This document shows, piece after piece, positions 33,891 to 44,776 of a stretch of 64,000 nt of DNA (the first letter of the stretch is position 1; each line of letters begins with the position of its first letter). The DNA is from Polytrichum commune (Eukaryota; Streptophyta; Polytrichopsida; Polytrichales; Polytrichaceae), in NCBI GenBank assembly GCA_950295325.1, contig OX485805.1:24849501-24913500 (forward strand), written 5' to 3'. The notes under the pieces are model-generated. The model saw only the letters and a program-made list of their open reading frames with translations. It made no database searches and was not told where the DNA came from. The position numbers were made by a program, and so were the translations under genes.

Positions 33891-36523
33891 CTCAAGTGAA
33901 CTCCCTGTTTTTTAACAAGAAAGGAGCTATCATTGTCCAAACTGCAAAACCATATGTAAAAGCGCATTGTTAAATAACAATATTAGCAAGTTCTCATCAG
34001 AGAAGAGGAATATTTTGAATGTTTTTACTGTACTGAATAGTACTTTGTGGGACGCCATACTTTATAGTCACATAAGAAAACATGATAATGACAGAAGGTC
34101 ACTTACTATGAAAGTCCAGCAGCAAGCCATTCATTGACAATTTTCACCCATGTACTAACTTCAGTAGTCCATCTGACATCAATGCTCCACCTGCAAATGC
34201 AAGTCATGCCCGTTTTAAATCTCCTTCAGATCAAAAGAAAACAGGTTTCACTGATCGCCATCAGTAGGCTATCCACTATACGAAATTTAAATTCTGAGGC
34301 AATATCAATTTTCCACTATCAAATTCACAAGTCATATTCCTTGGGACACAAGAAGAGTATCAACCCTCGCGGATCTGAGCTGACAAAACTGGTTGCCGAC
34401 TTCTCATATTTCCTAGGTGTAAGCCCATGTGATGACACTAATTTCTGATTGTAATCAATTCTGTGTTTTCAGTTTTGTTGTGAGCATCATGACTTTTCTG
34501 TTTGTTGAGAAATTAATCATGTACAATTTTTTGGGTCATTAGAACTTGCAAATTATACACTGCCATGTTTGTTTGGAAGCCACAGCGTTACCCAGAAATT
34601 CATTCTTATTCCTGTGCGCCTAATTCATTACGAACATTCATGAATTCATGAACAACCTTAATGAACAACTTTTAGCTGATGTAACATTATCAAACACCCC
34701 TCTAAATCCTGTAAGGACATACTTGAATGTGGGTGTCATCACATGCCCTACATATTCCTCAATAATTAGAGAACATGAGTAAACATAGTGATAATCCAAC
34801 ATTTGTTATTGATACAAGATTTACCTCTGCACTGTTTGATGCAAATTCCAGCCCATTAAAAGCATAGCCAAGTACATCGTGCCCACTGCAAAATCAAAAT
34901 GAAAAAGTCCATAACTATAAGGCACCCTCTCCTCACCATCTACTTCATGCTTCTAAAAGTGTGCCCAAGAAAAATCCTGTAAGTCTTGACACTTGTAGAA
35001 CCTGTGATGGACTTACACGAGGTTAGAGGTGACATGCATGTCACATTCTCGTGAACATAACCATGGCCAATGTCAATAGTTGACAAAAGCATGAACATTA
35101 TTACCTGATGTTCAATGCATGAGGAAGAATACATCAAGTGTCATTAAACTAAGGAACTAGAAAAGGCAACCAAGAAAGATAGAGAACAAAGTGCCAATTT
35201 TAGTGAAATTTAAATTAAAAACAGGTGAAGCAAAGCATGCTCTTGCAATCATCAGTTATTAGCTAATATGTGATGTTCTCATGTTGAGGGGCTATGATGA
35301 CAGTGTCTAGAACTACATGAACACACCATACTTCACAGTGTAGGTCAAAAGAATATCCTGAATGTGTCAGAGTCGATCCCAATGGTAAATGTAGCAAATA
35401 CAATCCCCCAGAACGGACCATAAAACTTGGTAGCATCACAAACCGCTTGAACTTAGAATAACAATGTCAGACCAACATTGTAAACTTGTCAACTCCACAA
35501 TTACCTTCTGAAAATTACAATGTACAACTCCAAATAACTTCTTATCTAAATTTGCTGCAAAAGTGCACGAGTTTTTGCAAAGCACAAGTGCATATGATAG
35601 AGCTTACTATGATTGTAAGCCAATCCCCTTTGCCATTTTGTTGGCTCCGTGTATTACAAGTTGTTGTTAGGGGCTCACTGCATGTCAAAGAGATCTGATG
35701 AGTGCAGTATGCTTTGGTTGAAGACACAAGAAGAAATGTGCTGCTCAAAGTCTCTTAAACCATTTAATATTGTAAGTATATTTGCTTACAAGGAAGGTAA
35801 ACGTACTATCTGATAAATGCTCATACTCCATGACAAAACAACTGTAACTGAATCACACCTGTATTCTTCATGTAGATTTGTTCAACTGCAAGCGCCTCTA
35901 GGAAGAACAAAGGACATTAGCTGCTTCACTTCACCTTCCTAAAATTAAAAGAGGTGCTTGCATAAAAATAAAAATTGTTACTTTACGTCTAGGAACTTTG
36001 AGGCCCACAGCAGGAACAGGAATAAGGTCTTACCTCAGGCCATCGCCACCATTCCCCCCAACGGCAGGTGGCCGGGGCGGGTCCCGGTACAGCCGCCACC
36101 GCCCTCCTGGCAACCCTAAACTCACTGCCGGTCACACCATCCCAGGTGCCTTGGACGGCAGCTTGGTGTGCAATTTTTCCACCCTCCAAAACTTGACTTT
36201 TTCAGTCTGACACTGTTGGAGGTTTTGTCAATGGCTGGTCGGAGGGAACAAGGTGGTGGAATGGGATCACCAGAAGGGGGGCCAGCAAAAGGTCCAATAA
36301 AAATGTATATTAAATATAAAAGCAATATATTAAAGTAAAAGAACATAAAGTAAAAACATCACATATACAAATGTTAAGTATAACGTAACTCATAGTTATT
36401 TAATTTAATATTTTAAATGATTTCAATTACTAAATAATTGAACGCTATCATGGTAGTTTTTAAATAACCTCAAATTTAGCATAAATAAAGAGAATAATAG
36501 AACGGCCAAACACCTATAGGTAT

Positions 36524-37400
36524 GTGTTGGTTTTTGTCATTGTCAAGATAAGAATGCTTTGCGTGCAATTTTATATAAAATAAAATAATATTTTATAAGA
36601 TTATATAATGATGTGACTAATGTAACCAATAGCCTACCGAGGTATTAGTCACATTAGTCACAACGTTATAAAATCTTGCACAACTCTCACACCGTGAGGC
36701 TTAACTTTGTTACAATTTTTGGTATAGTTGCCACATTAGAGAAGGTTCAATTGTGCAAATTTTTACGGTCATTTGATATTGTGACATGTTGTAATGAATT
36801 TTTTATTTTTTATTTACTTTAAATTCAATTAGAAATTGAGAAATCGTTAAAATGGTCTAGTACATGTTGGAGTGTGTTGGTTTTGGTCATGGCAATGATA
36901 GGAATGTTTCACATGCAAATTCATATACAATACAATAAGATTAGAGACGATTGTATAATGATGTGTTTAATGTGTCTAATACCCCGCCGAGGTATTAGAC
37001 ACATTAGTCACAACATTATAAAATCTTGCACAACTCTCATACCTCGAGGCCTAAGTTTGTGATAATTTTTTGTATAGTTGCTACATCAAGGAAGTTTGGA
37101 TTTTGGAAGTTTTTACGGTCATTTGATATTGTGACATTTTGTTTTTATTTTTATTTTTTTATTCGCTTTAAATTCAATTTCAAATGGAGAAATCGTTAAA
37201 ATGGTCTAGTCCATGTTGGAGTGTGTTGCTTTTGGTCATGCTAATGATAGGAATGTTTCACATGCAAATTCATATACAATAAAATGAAATTATAGACGAT
37301 TGTATAAGGATGTGACTAATGTGACTAATACCCTGCCGAGGTATTAGTCACATTAGTCACAACATTATAAAATGTTGCACGACTCTCATATCTCGAGGCC
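36524..37400. repeat. 346-bp tandem repeat, about 2.5 units
   Basis: Units are marked by GTGTTGGTTTTGGTCATG at about 36524, 36873 and 37221 and by TTTTTACGGTCATTTGATAT. Each holds a palindrome around CCGAGGTATTAGTCACATTA. The array fills most of the transposon at 36038-37777. Confidence 0.88.
37312..37360. repeat. Perfect hairpin, 21-bp arms
   Basis: GTGACTAATGTGACTAATACC (37312-37332, 21 bases: GTGACTAAT twice, then ACC) is exactly mirrored at 37340-37360 around a 7-base loop. Earlier units near 36640 and 36990 have weaker versions. Confidence 0.9.
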
Positions 37401-38907
37401 TAAAAATATGCTAAAGATGTTTTGAAATTTATGGCTAGCCAAGGTTCCCAAATTTTTGACACTCAGGTTTTGTTAGGAATGGGAAAAATCCATGACAAAC
37501 TCATGGGAATTGGTGTTGGACATTTAACATCACTAAAACAATGTGACATTAGAAGGGGCGGAGAGGAAGGTGTAGGGAAGGGGGTGGAGGATGGTGGAAA
37601 GCACAAGGAAGGGGGCCTTGTCAGTGACCCCCCTCCGCAGTCCGCCACGTGTGCGGTTGGCGGGCCACTGCCCGGGCCCGCTGGCACAGAGCACGGGAGC
37701 TGCCCCGGCACAGTGGCCGGCCCACGCCATCCAGACCCTCCCCCCGTTGGCGTTGGGGGGAATGGGTGGCGATGCCCTCATGATAGCAGACCAACACATA
37801 AATACAGGGTACAGGGAAATGACATTGGATGTTAGAAGATCCGCATTGACTTGCAGCACATGATGTTATTTTAGGTTGACATGAACTAAAATTCATGAAA
37901 CCTCTTGACCTTCCAGATACTTGCTCTCTACAATTGATCACAAATCCTCCGTTCCTTCAAATGAAGAAATTTGGCTAACCTCATCACAGTTTGCTGCAAT
38001 TTGAAACACATTGAAAACTACTCCCTGATGTTGGGTAAGAATTTCCAAACTATTCACATATAGGTCAAGAGAATAAGCTCAAATTCAGCCTTCTGTACTT
38101 GTATAAAGCTCCCAGACAGTAAATTCAAGCATAGTCTTACCTTGGTATGCAGACAAATACCAGTCATCACGAGAACAAGAATCAAGGTCCAAGTATTGAT
38201 GAAAAATATATTCAGCCGGCATGTGACACGGGGTGTAAACCACACATACATCAAGATTAACCCAATGAAGGTCAGTATATATGAAGCCACAATGACCAAC
38301 ACCACTGTTATACGGCCGCAGCCAAAAGGTTTCAGAAACCAAGGAACATACGTTAATCATTTGAATAATCAACCTTCACATAATAAAATGTTGCTTGATG
38401 TATGACAACCATATAGACCAACATCAAAGAAGCAAATGAAATAAGAAAAACATTTTGAACTTAGACTAACCGGATTAAAGATCATTAAGTGAACATTGAC
38501 TAGCAACCAAGATATTTAATAAGGTCATTGAATCCAGATATTTACAAAAGAGAAAGATAAGGTGTCCATTGATCTCCTACTGTTTCCATGACAAACCATA
38601 CAATATTTGATCATGAAGCAATATAGAAGATTATGGATACTATACCATCGCTTTTCGTTATCATCCAAAAGCCAACTCTCATTGATAATATTTACAAAGT
38701 TGACAATACTCAACAATAGAATCAACAAAAGAATCATGCGCCATTCACAAGGAGACGAGTCTTAAGCAACAACTCATCTTCCAATGAAACACAATCATCC
38801 AATTACAACAGAAATAATTCAAAGTTCTCTAAAATTGACCCAAATTGCACAAGAAACACAATAATATTAAAAACATCACAATAGATACTGCACTGCAAGT
38901 TCGCACT

Positions 38908-41033
38908 TGCAAATTTGTGCCTATATTTTTTTTACCTTTGCACCGTTGTGGAAGGTGTATTATGATTGTATCTCAATTTCAAAAAATATAGTCTCACCTT
39001 TTAAAAGGTTGCCAATTGTTCACTACTACCATGAAAAGGAGAACAAAGAACACCCCTCAAATGTGTGATTTAATTTATAATTAAGGAAATAAACATGATT
39101 CCGTCCGCAACACCCGTTCACAGGTGTCAATCACAAATTTGGTAAACAAGTTTCGTGGGCCCTCATAATATAACAAGTGCGATGCTCGAAAAGATGCACA
39201 TGGAGATTCAAATTGAAACTAAACTCATAGCATCCCATTGTTATATTTTGAGGGCCCATGTCGTTGAGTAATGTTACGTGAAGTCTCGAGTCCTTGCAAA
39301 TTCATTGGCAAGAGTTGGATATATACAAACTTCGCTTTACTAAAAACGTAAATGATTGACTAGTTGTACATATGGTCAGAGGGGTTGAAGGGCAAATGAC
39401 TGCATGAGTGAGTGACATATGTACATCAACAATCTTGTAAGAATGGGGAGCACATTTCCTTTAACATCATGTACCTTAGATCTCGGGGTGGCGACAATTG
39501 GGATACAATGCAGGGGTTCTCAGATAATAAGACCAATTGAGAGATGCTAATGCCTCTATGATAATGTATTATAGAGTTATTACAGAAGACTTCAAAACAT
39601 GAGTTGGATTGAAAATATTATATTGCTTGCATATTCCCCTATAACACTTGAATATTATTATAAGATCTTATTATGATTATTAGTAAGATGACAAAAATCC
39701 CAGGGTTCAGACTAAGACCCCCGTAATATAAACATACCTTATCATACAACTTTAAACCATTATAGTTCATATTACAACTTGTCTATTTACATAATCCTTG
39801 ATACCATTGCATTCATCTTCACTTTCTCTATATCAACATATAAAAAAAATGCTAAGTTAATAATCATATAAATACTATTATAAAATGATGTATAATTTAA
39901 TAATAATGTATTATAATCCTAGTTTTTGCCATCGCGGTCCTTACATATTGAGCTTTGAACTTTATAAGTCCTTAAATATATGTCAATGTTACATAGCATC
40001 AATTTTAAGATTAATGATGGTTTTGTATACATGCACTAGCTAAACAATGAGAGGGTCACTCGAGGTTGACCTATTACACACTACAATGAACATCACGCCT
40101 AGAATTCATGTTGTCCACAAGTTACTTAAGTACCTTGCTTGATAGACACCATCCATTGAAACCAACTTACCTAGGCTTCCCTACCAACATGTATTAAATG
40201 TACACATGTCCCTTGGCTAATCCCAAGGTCATGTATAAGGTAAATGATGCTATAACCAACACCCCACCCATATCAACGCCCTAAAATATTGCATAATAAA
40301 TACATATCAATCATGAGAATGTCCAACACCTTAACATCATATTTTAGTGTCAGTTTCAATCATCTACCAATAAAATTCTAACCCATATAACTTTTACATA
40401 TAAAATTCAAATAAGCCATACTCTAGTGTGTTGAAAACCTATGTCAATTGCTAATGAGAGACAATACTAGCTTATTAGTTTAATATTAGTATCTATGCTC
40501 AACCCTTGTATTTACAAATTTCGCACCATCTACATTAGATAAACTTGGTGTCTTTCAAGTGGCAAGATCACATAACATTACTAAGCAACTACATGATGAT
40601 ATATTTCCAAACAAAGAGGTTGTGATAAAAAGCAAAGCTTTGATAATTTGCAATTGCTTGTGGCAAAGTTCATAGTACACAACCTAAGTGCTCACAATAA
40701 ACAACGAATCCCAAAATTTAAGGAGAATAATGCTCACACAATACATGGTCCTACGGAACGCAACCAAGGAGTTGTGTAATGTTATGTCTTCTTTTCTTGT
40801 TTTCTTCATTTCCTAGTGCAGGTTTGCTTTGATTCCTCGATTGTCAATCGTGCTCAATATATTGGCTAATACCAATGTCAGGGACGTTTTTGGGCATCTT
40901 CGGTCAAAATCCTATTGTTTCCAAGTCCTATAGGTTGCATGTTGTGATCTTTTAGTTTTTTCCTTTATTAGTTTGAGGCATATTTCATAGATTCCTCTAA
41001 AATGATGATGGGTAATATCCCTAAAGTCTTGAA
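38908..41033 (+). repeat. Two-kilobase dispersed repeat, copy 1
   Basis: Collinear with 54892-57290 in the same orientation: shared blocks include TTGTGGAAGGTG, AGACCCCCGTAATATAAACA, GTCCCTTGGCTAATCCCAAG and AACACCCCACCCATATCAAC. No long reading frame in either copy. Copy 1 lacks the 215-bp repeat that interrupts copy 2 at its left end. It ends with a truncated copy of that repeat. Confidence 0.88.
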
Positions 41034-41034
41034 A
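40876..41034 (+). repeat. 215-bp AACCGGTT-rich repeat, copy e
   Basis: Starts TGTCAGGGACGTTTTTGGGC and stops early at AAAGTCTTGAA. Confidence 0.8.
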
Positions 41035-41454
41035 GTTGGGACCGTGGAGCAACACACATGGGCAACTCTGACAGGGTGGGAGGTGGCGTCGGCCCAAGTT
41101 CTTGGGGACTACGTGGACGTTATCCTTGAGAACTCCACTGTCCAGAACGCCCAACCTCCCCCCCCCCCCCCCCCCGACAGCCTAATCGAAATGGTTGGTG
41201 ATCGTGTGGAGCTCCATGAAGTCCGAGAACACCTAGGTAGTCATGAAGTTCATCTTCAAGGGTTCATTCATATGCCTGATAATTATATCACTATGCTATG
41301 CATTGCCATACCTTAGAGAAGGTGGCTCTTACATCTTCCTACGTCCGGTATACTGCATACACAAGATACTTAGAGAGATGCTTGTGCCGCATACATCTTC
41401 TTGTCAACCGACTTCCTCTGGAAGGTTCTTGGATGAATATCTAACTAACAACTA
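41035..41454. other. Short unassigned stretch with a poly-C run
   Basis: A plus-strand frame (41002-41316) includes WATLTGWEVASAQVLGDYVD and then poly-Pro from an 18-base C run at 41158-41175. I recognise no family, and the run makes the frame unreliable. Confidence 0.3.
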
Positions 41455-41763
41455 CACTAAAAAGGATTTTTAGTGTTTTAAACAAATAAATATGAATGCA
41501 TACACTAAATGTCAATATTCCTATGAAAGTAAGTAACATTAAATGTAAACTCAAACACTAAATATCAAAGATGGTACTATGTGAAAGTTACATGTTTGAA
41601 TTTAGTGTTAGTAAGGATAGGAAAAAAAAATTAACAATAATAAAAGGAGAATTCCAACATATCTTCTAGCATAGTTTCTAACACTAATTGTCAAGGAATT
41701 GAAAATTAGTGTTGAGTAGGGTAGGGTGGTAATATAATCAAATAATAAATATCATATTTAGTG
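41455..41763. mobile_element. CACTA-ended MITE, 309 bp
   Basis: Begins CACTAAAAAGGATTTTTAGTG and ends ATCATATTTAGTG, flanked by TA on each side. An inverted relative lies at about 24926-25040 (CACTAAATAGGATATTTAGTG, GGTAGGG region). No coding frame. Confidence 0.7.
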
Positions 41764-42529
41764 TAGTTCAACACTAATGATTGGATGAACGTCATAGTAA
41801 CACCATTGTGTTCATCATGTAGTCTATATGACGGCGTTTGCTTTTAAGAACGGACATTAAAGAAAAAGCATAATGTGCACTATGATCTGTGTTATCTTTT
41901 TGCGCTGTCAATTCCAATTCTGAAACTTGAAAAAAAAAAACCCCGCCCAAATCCCAATCCTTACTAATCGGTGGAGACCATACCTGATCCGTGCTATCGG
42001 CCAAAATTGTCGGTGAAGTCAGATGTGCCCAAAGGAATAGGGCTACATATATCTAATAGTTATAGATCATGCAGATTTATTAGAGATCATGAGAAATCTG
42101 CACAATAAACATGACAATAATCTTGTAAATTGGAACACTACAGAACATTGTAGTTCGTGCAAGCTGCTGCCCAGGATCACTGTCAGATTGCACGATCGCC
42201 ATAGCTAGGCTAAGAAGACCACTTCTGTGTTTGCAGAGCAGCTATGGCCAGTTCCTTTCAAGTCCTGATCGTTTCGAGAAATTCACATCAATAAACTGCA
42301 GGGGATATGAGTGCTCGCTTGGCGTGTTTCGGCCAGGGATAGATTGAACTTTCAATTGAATAACTGTACAGGAGCTTGTGGGTACGGTGCATTGGTGCTG
42401 ATGGCCATGGCCGGCTGTGGTGGAGGCTCTGAATGCTCAGACAAGTTGTCACGGTGAAAGGATGTCTAGAGGGAGGGGCCATGTTTGTAAATTGAATCTG
42501 ATTGTAGTACTAAACATCTCACTGCTGTG
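41764..42529. other. Gene-free stretch
   Basis: Nothing recognised; one run of ten A at about 41930-41940. No exon of the SERINC pseudogene could be found here. Confidence 0.35.
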
Positions 42530-43110
42530 GCAAGTTTCACATCTTGTTCAGGTGTGCACATATTGCAAGATCCCTTAACCTGCTTAGATCTTCTGTCACA
42601 CAGCAACTCCAACTACCTTGTCAACATCAGTTTGGGATTGTTCAGTTTCTGCCATATTTTAGTATTTGCTTGAATCTATTGGACAGGAATTTGTTAGCTA
42701 GCTCGACAAGGAGCACTGAAATGATATCGCTCGATGTTGCAAGCTTCACGTCTTGTTGAGGTGTGCACATATTGCAAGGCGCCCTAACCTTCATAGATCT
42801 TCTGTCATACAACAGAGTCCAACTAGCTTGATATCGGTCTGTGCTTGTTTACTTTTTGCCAGATTTCAGTACTTGCTTGGATCAATTGGAAACAATCTGA
42901 TAGCTAGCTCGATATGGAGCACTGAAACGTTATCGCTATTACAAGTTTCACGTCTTATTGGAGTGTGCATATATTGCCAGTTTCCCTAGCCTGCTTAGAT
43001 CTTCCGCAATTCAGAAACTCTAGCTAGCTAGACATCGGTTTGTGATTTCTTTAGTATTTGCCAGATTGCAGTTACTCCTCAGTTGGATACAATTTGTTAG
43101 CTAGCTCGAC
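42530..43110 (+). repeat. 203-209 bp tandem repeat ending at the MYND start codon
   Basis: Units begin GCAAGTTTCACATCTTG (42530), GCAAGCTTCACGTCTTG (42739) and ACAAGTTTCACGTCTTA (42941). Each holds GTGTGCACATATTGC and TTAGCTAGCTCGAC or variants. The third unit runs into the ATG of the MYND gene: CTAGCTCGACATGGAGC corresponds to CTAGCTCGACAAGGAGC in unit 1. The promoter and leader of the gene therefore lie in or behind this array. No TATA box was identified. Confidence 0.88.
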
Positions 43111-44766
43111 ATGGAGCTGCAAAAAATATGCACCATGTGCAGCAACGCGACCACCATTCTATGCAGAACCTGCAAGTGCACAGCATATTGCTCTGCCGCA
43201 TGTCTCAAAGCCGACCTGCCGGTACACCAGATCCTCTGCGGCGAGCTCCAAAAGTTCATGGCACCACCAAGCGCATCAGCAAGACGCGGCATCTTCTTCC
43301 CAGTAGACCAGAAGACACCTCAATTCGTTTGGGCCACAACGCAGTGGCGCCCGCCAGAGGATGGTGACCCAGGGTATGAGAAACTGAACCTCAAACCCTA
43401 CCTTGGAGACCAAATCTCCGACAAGATTAGAATCTATGGGAACTACATTCGTTCTCGCCCTCGACACGATCAAATCATGGTGTTCATGAGAGACACATGT
43501 TGCGTAGATGGATCCAAGGTGAACAACAGCATCATTGCGCTCACCGAGGGTAATGCATTTCACTCCTGGCGTGGTGGAATGCTGGCAATGAAGGTCCCTT
43601 CTCTGGGAATAGATCCGGGACGGTACGTCAACATGGACATGGTCGATTTCCGCGATGTGGTCGACCTCTTCCGCTCCTACCGTTCTGGAATCCAAATGAG
43701 CGACGCTAGTTGCAATCGACACCACAAAGGGCCTGCTTCACCCCTCGATGACATGCTCAAAACAAGATTCAAACAAGCCGGCAAATCCAATAGTAAAAAG
43801 ACTGCATCATCCGGGACCGCATCATCATCATTGTCCTTTGGCAAAACGGGAGTTAATATCAATATTGAACAAGATACTACATCTCTGGATGATTTGCTGG
43901 ACAATCTGAGCCTCGGTGAGAGGAACAAAAACGAAACCTTAAACGAGTCCAGAGGGCCTGCTTTACCCCACGAGTATGGCTTCAAAACAGGATTCTTACA
44001 ACCGGGCAAATCCAAGAGTAAAAATACCGCATCCAGGACGGCATCATCATCCTCCTTTGGCAAAGCCGGGGTCAATATCGAAATCGTGCATGCTACTACA
44101 TCTGTGAAGGATACGCTGAACAGTCTAAACCTCGGTGAGAAGAACCAAATCGAAAAAGTAAACGAGACCGGAGCACCAGATGTCCGAGAAGAGCTGGGGC
44201 TTCCAGGTGTGAGAATCAACTGCATAGGAGACCGTGAGAGCGGCAAAGCGCAGTTTGAGGCGATCAAAGTCTTAATCCGTGATCCAGTGTGGAGTGCACC
44301 AATTCCCAGCATATCCAAGCTGGTTGGTCTGCCCATGAGGGTTCGGAGGATCCCATCCGGGGTTGAGACACAAGCAAAGTCGAAGCAGAGGAAGAAACCT
44401 GTGTTCAATGAACAAAACCAAGCCGCAACGTTTCTCCACATGAACGCTAACCCTAAGGCCAAGGATTGGGGTTGGGCGTCTCCTATGGAATGGCAACAAC
44501 CGGCTGGGAGTGTGGTCGTTGTGCACGCTGAGAGGAAGGAAGTTTTACCGCAACACGTGGAGGCATTGTGTTATTTGTGCCAGTATGTGATGCAGCCTCT
44601 CTTCGAGGATTCCATGGGGGCAGGTATGGATCCCGCAAATCCCATACCCAAGGGTGATGTGTTGCGGAGGCTTACCCCGCGGGAATTCCAGCTCTTCTAT
44701 TTAGGCTTCAGCAATTGGAAACGAGACAATGATCCAAATTATAAAACCGTGCAACTGCCTTCGTAG
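43111..44766 (+). CDS. MYND-type zinc-finger protein, fungal-like architecture
   Basis: Intact, intronless, 551 residues, stop TAG at 44764-44766. The MYND finger is at residues 7-43: CTMC, CRTC, CTAYCSAAC and HQILC supply the zinc ligands. It is followed by GIFFPVDQKTPQFVW, DGDPGYEKLNLKPYLGD, RDTCCVDGSKVNNSI, HSWRGGMLAMKV and VNMDMVDFRDVVDLF, then a low-complexity linker. The C-terminal part has LPGVRINCIGDRESG, SISKLVGLPMRVRRIPSG, WGWASPMEWQ, GSVVVVHAERK and HVEALCYLCQYV. This motif order is one I associate with MYND proteins of filamentous ascomycetes, not with plants; that is memory, not a search. The linker contains a tandem duplication of about 75 residues (207-281 and 282-356). MYND fingers usually bind proteins; the function here is unknown. 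Copy A at 3323 is a deleted duplicate. Confidence 0.88.
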   Translation: MELQKICTMCSNATTILCRTCKCTAYCSAACLKADLPVHQILCGELQKFMAPPSASARRGIFFPVDQKTPQFVWATTQWRPPEDGDPGYEKLNLKPYLGDQISDKIRIYGNYIRSRPRHDQIMVFMRDTCCVDGSKVNNSIIALTEGNAFHSWRGGMLAMKVPSLGIDPGRYVNMDMVDFRDVVDLFRSYRSGIQMSDASCNRHHKGPASPLDDMLKTRFKQAGKSNSKKTASSGTASSSLSFGKTGVNINIEQDTTSLDDLLDNLSLGERNKNETLNESRGPALPHEYGFKTGFLQPGKSKSKNTASRTASSSSFGKAGVNIEIVHATTSVKDTLNSLNLGEKNQIEKVNETGAPDVREELGLPGVRINCIGDRESGKAQFEAIKVLIRDPVWSAPIPSISKLVGLPMRVRRIPSGVETQAKSKQRKKPVFNEQNQAATFLHMNANPKAKDWGWASPMEWQQPAGSVVVVHAERKEVLPQHVEALCYLCQYVMQPLFEDSMGAGMDPANPIPKGDVLRRLTPREFQLFYLGFSNWKRDNDPNYKTVQLPS

Positions 44767-44776
44767 CACTTGCTCA

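Larger units (their letters stand above)
36038..37777. mobile_element. PIF/Harbinger-like element inside a SERINC exon
   Basis: The ends are GGCCATCGCCACCATTCCCC on the left and, on the complement of the right, GGGCATCGCCACCCATTCCC. TCA flanks both sides (36035-36037 and 37778-37780). Removing it restores the exon end ATCATGAG followed by donor GTAAGA, and the resulting codons join to the next exon as AIMSEP, the family's usual sequence. No transposase frame. The element carries its own tandem repeats. Confidence 0.88.
33892..38750 (-). pseudogene. Serine incorporator (SERINC/TMS family) pseudogene
   Basis: Exons on the minus strand, with + coordinates in transcription order: about 38750-38646 (MILLLILLLSIVNFVNIINE, SWLLDDNEKRW); 38304-38141 (VLVIVASYILTFIGLILMYV, TCRLNIFFINTWTLILVLVM, CLHTK); 37850-37778 plus 36037-36034 (VNADLLTSNVISLYPVFMCW, SAIM); 35677 to about 35549 (SEPLTTTCN, GDWLTII); 34885-34825 (GTMYLAMLLMGWNLHQTVQ); 34190-34107 (WSIDVRWTTEVSTWVKIVNE, WLAA); 33951-33892 (WTMIAPFLLKNREFT, stop). 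SERINC proteins are multi-pass membrane proteins linked to serine-lipid metabolism. Lesions: a 1.74-kb transposon inside one exon; that exon's acceptor reads CAA instead of CAG; and phase mismatches at two junctions. N-terminal exons were not found, nor the exon that should hold the YGYGFFH-type segment. Confidence 0.8.

Noticed and set aside
37422-37941. Several overlapping GC-rich frames of 80-140 codons
   Set aside because: They lie across the right end of the PIF-like element and the SERINC exon; their length reflects G/C content, not coding.
41002-41316. Frame with a poly-Pro tract
   Set aside because: The tract comes from an 18-base C run, the start lies in a mobile repeat, and no family is recognisable.
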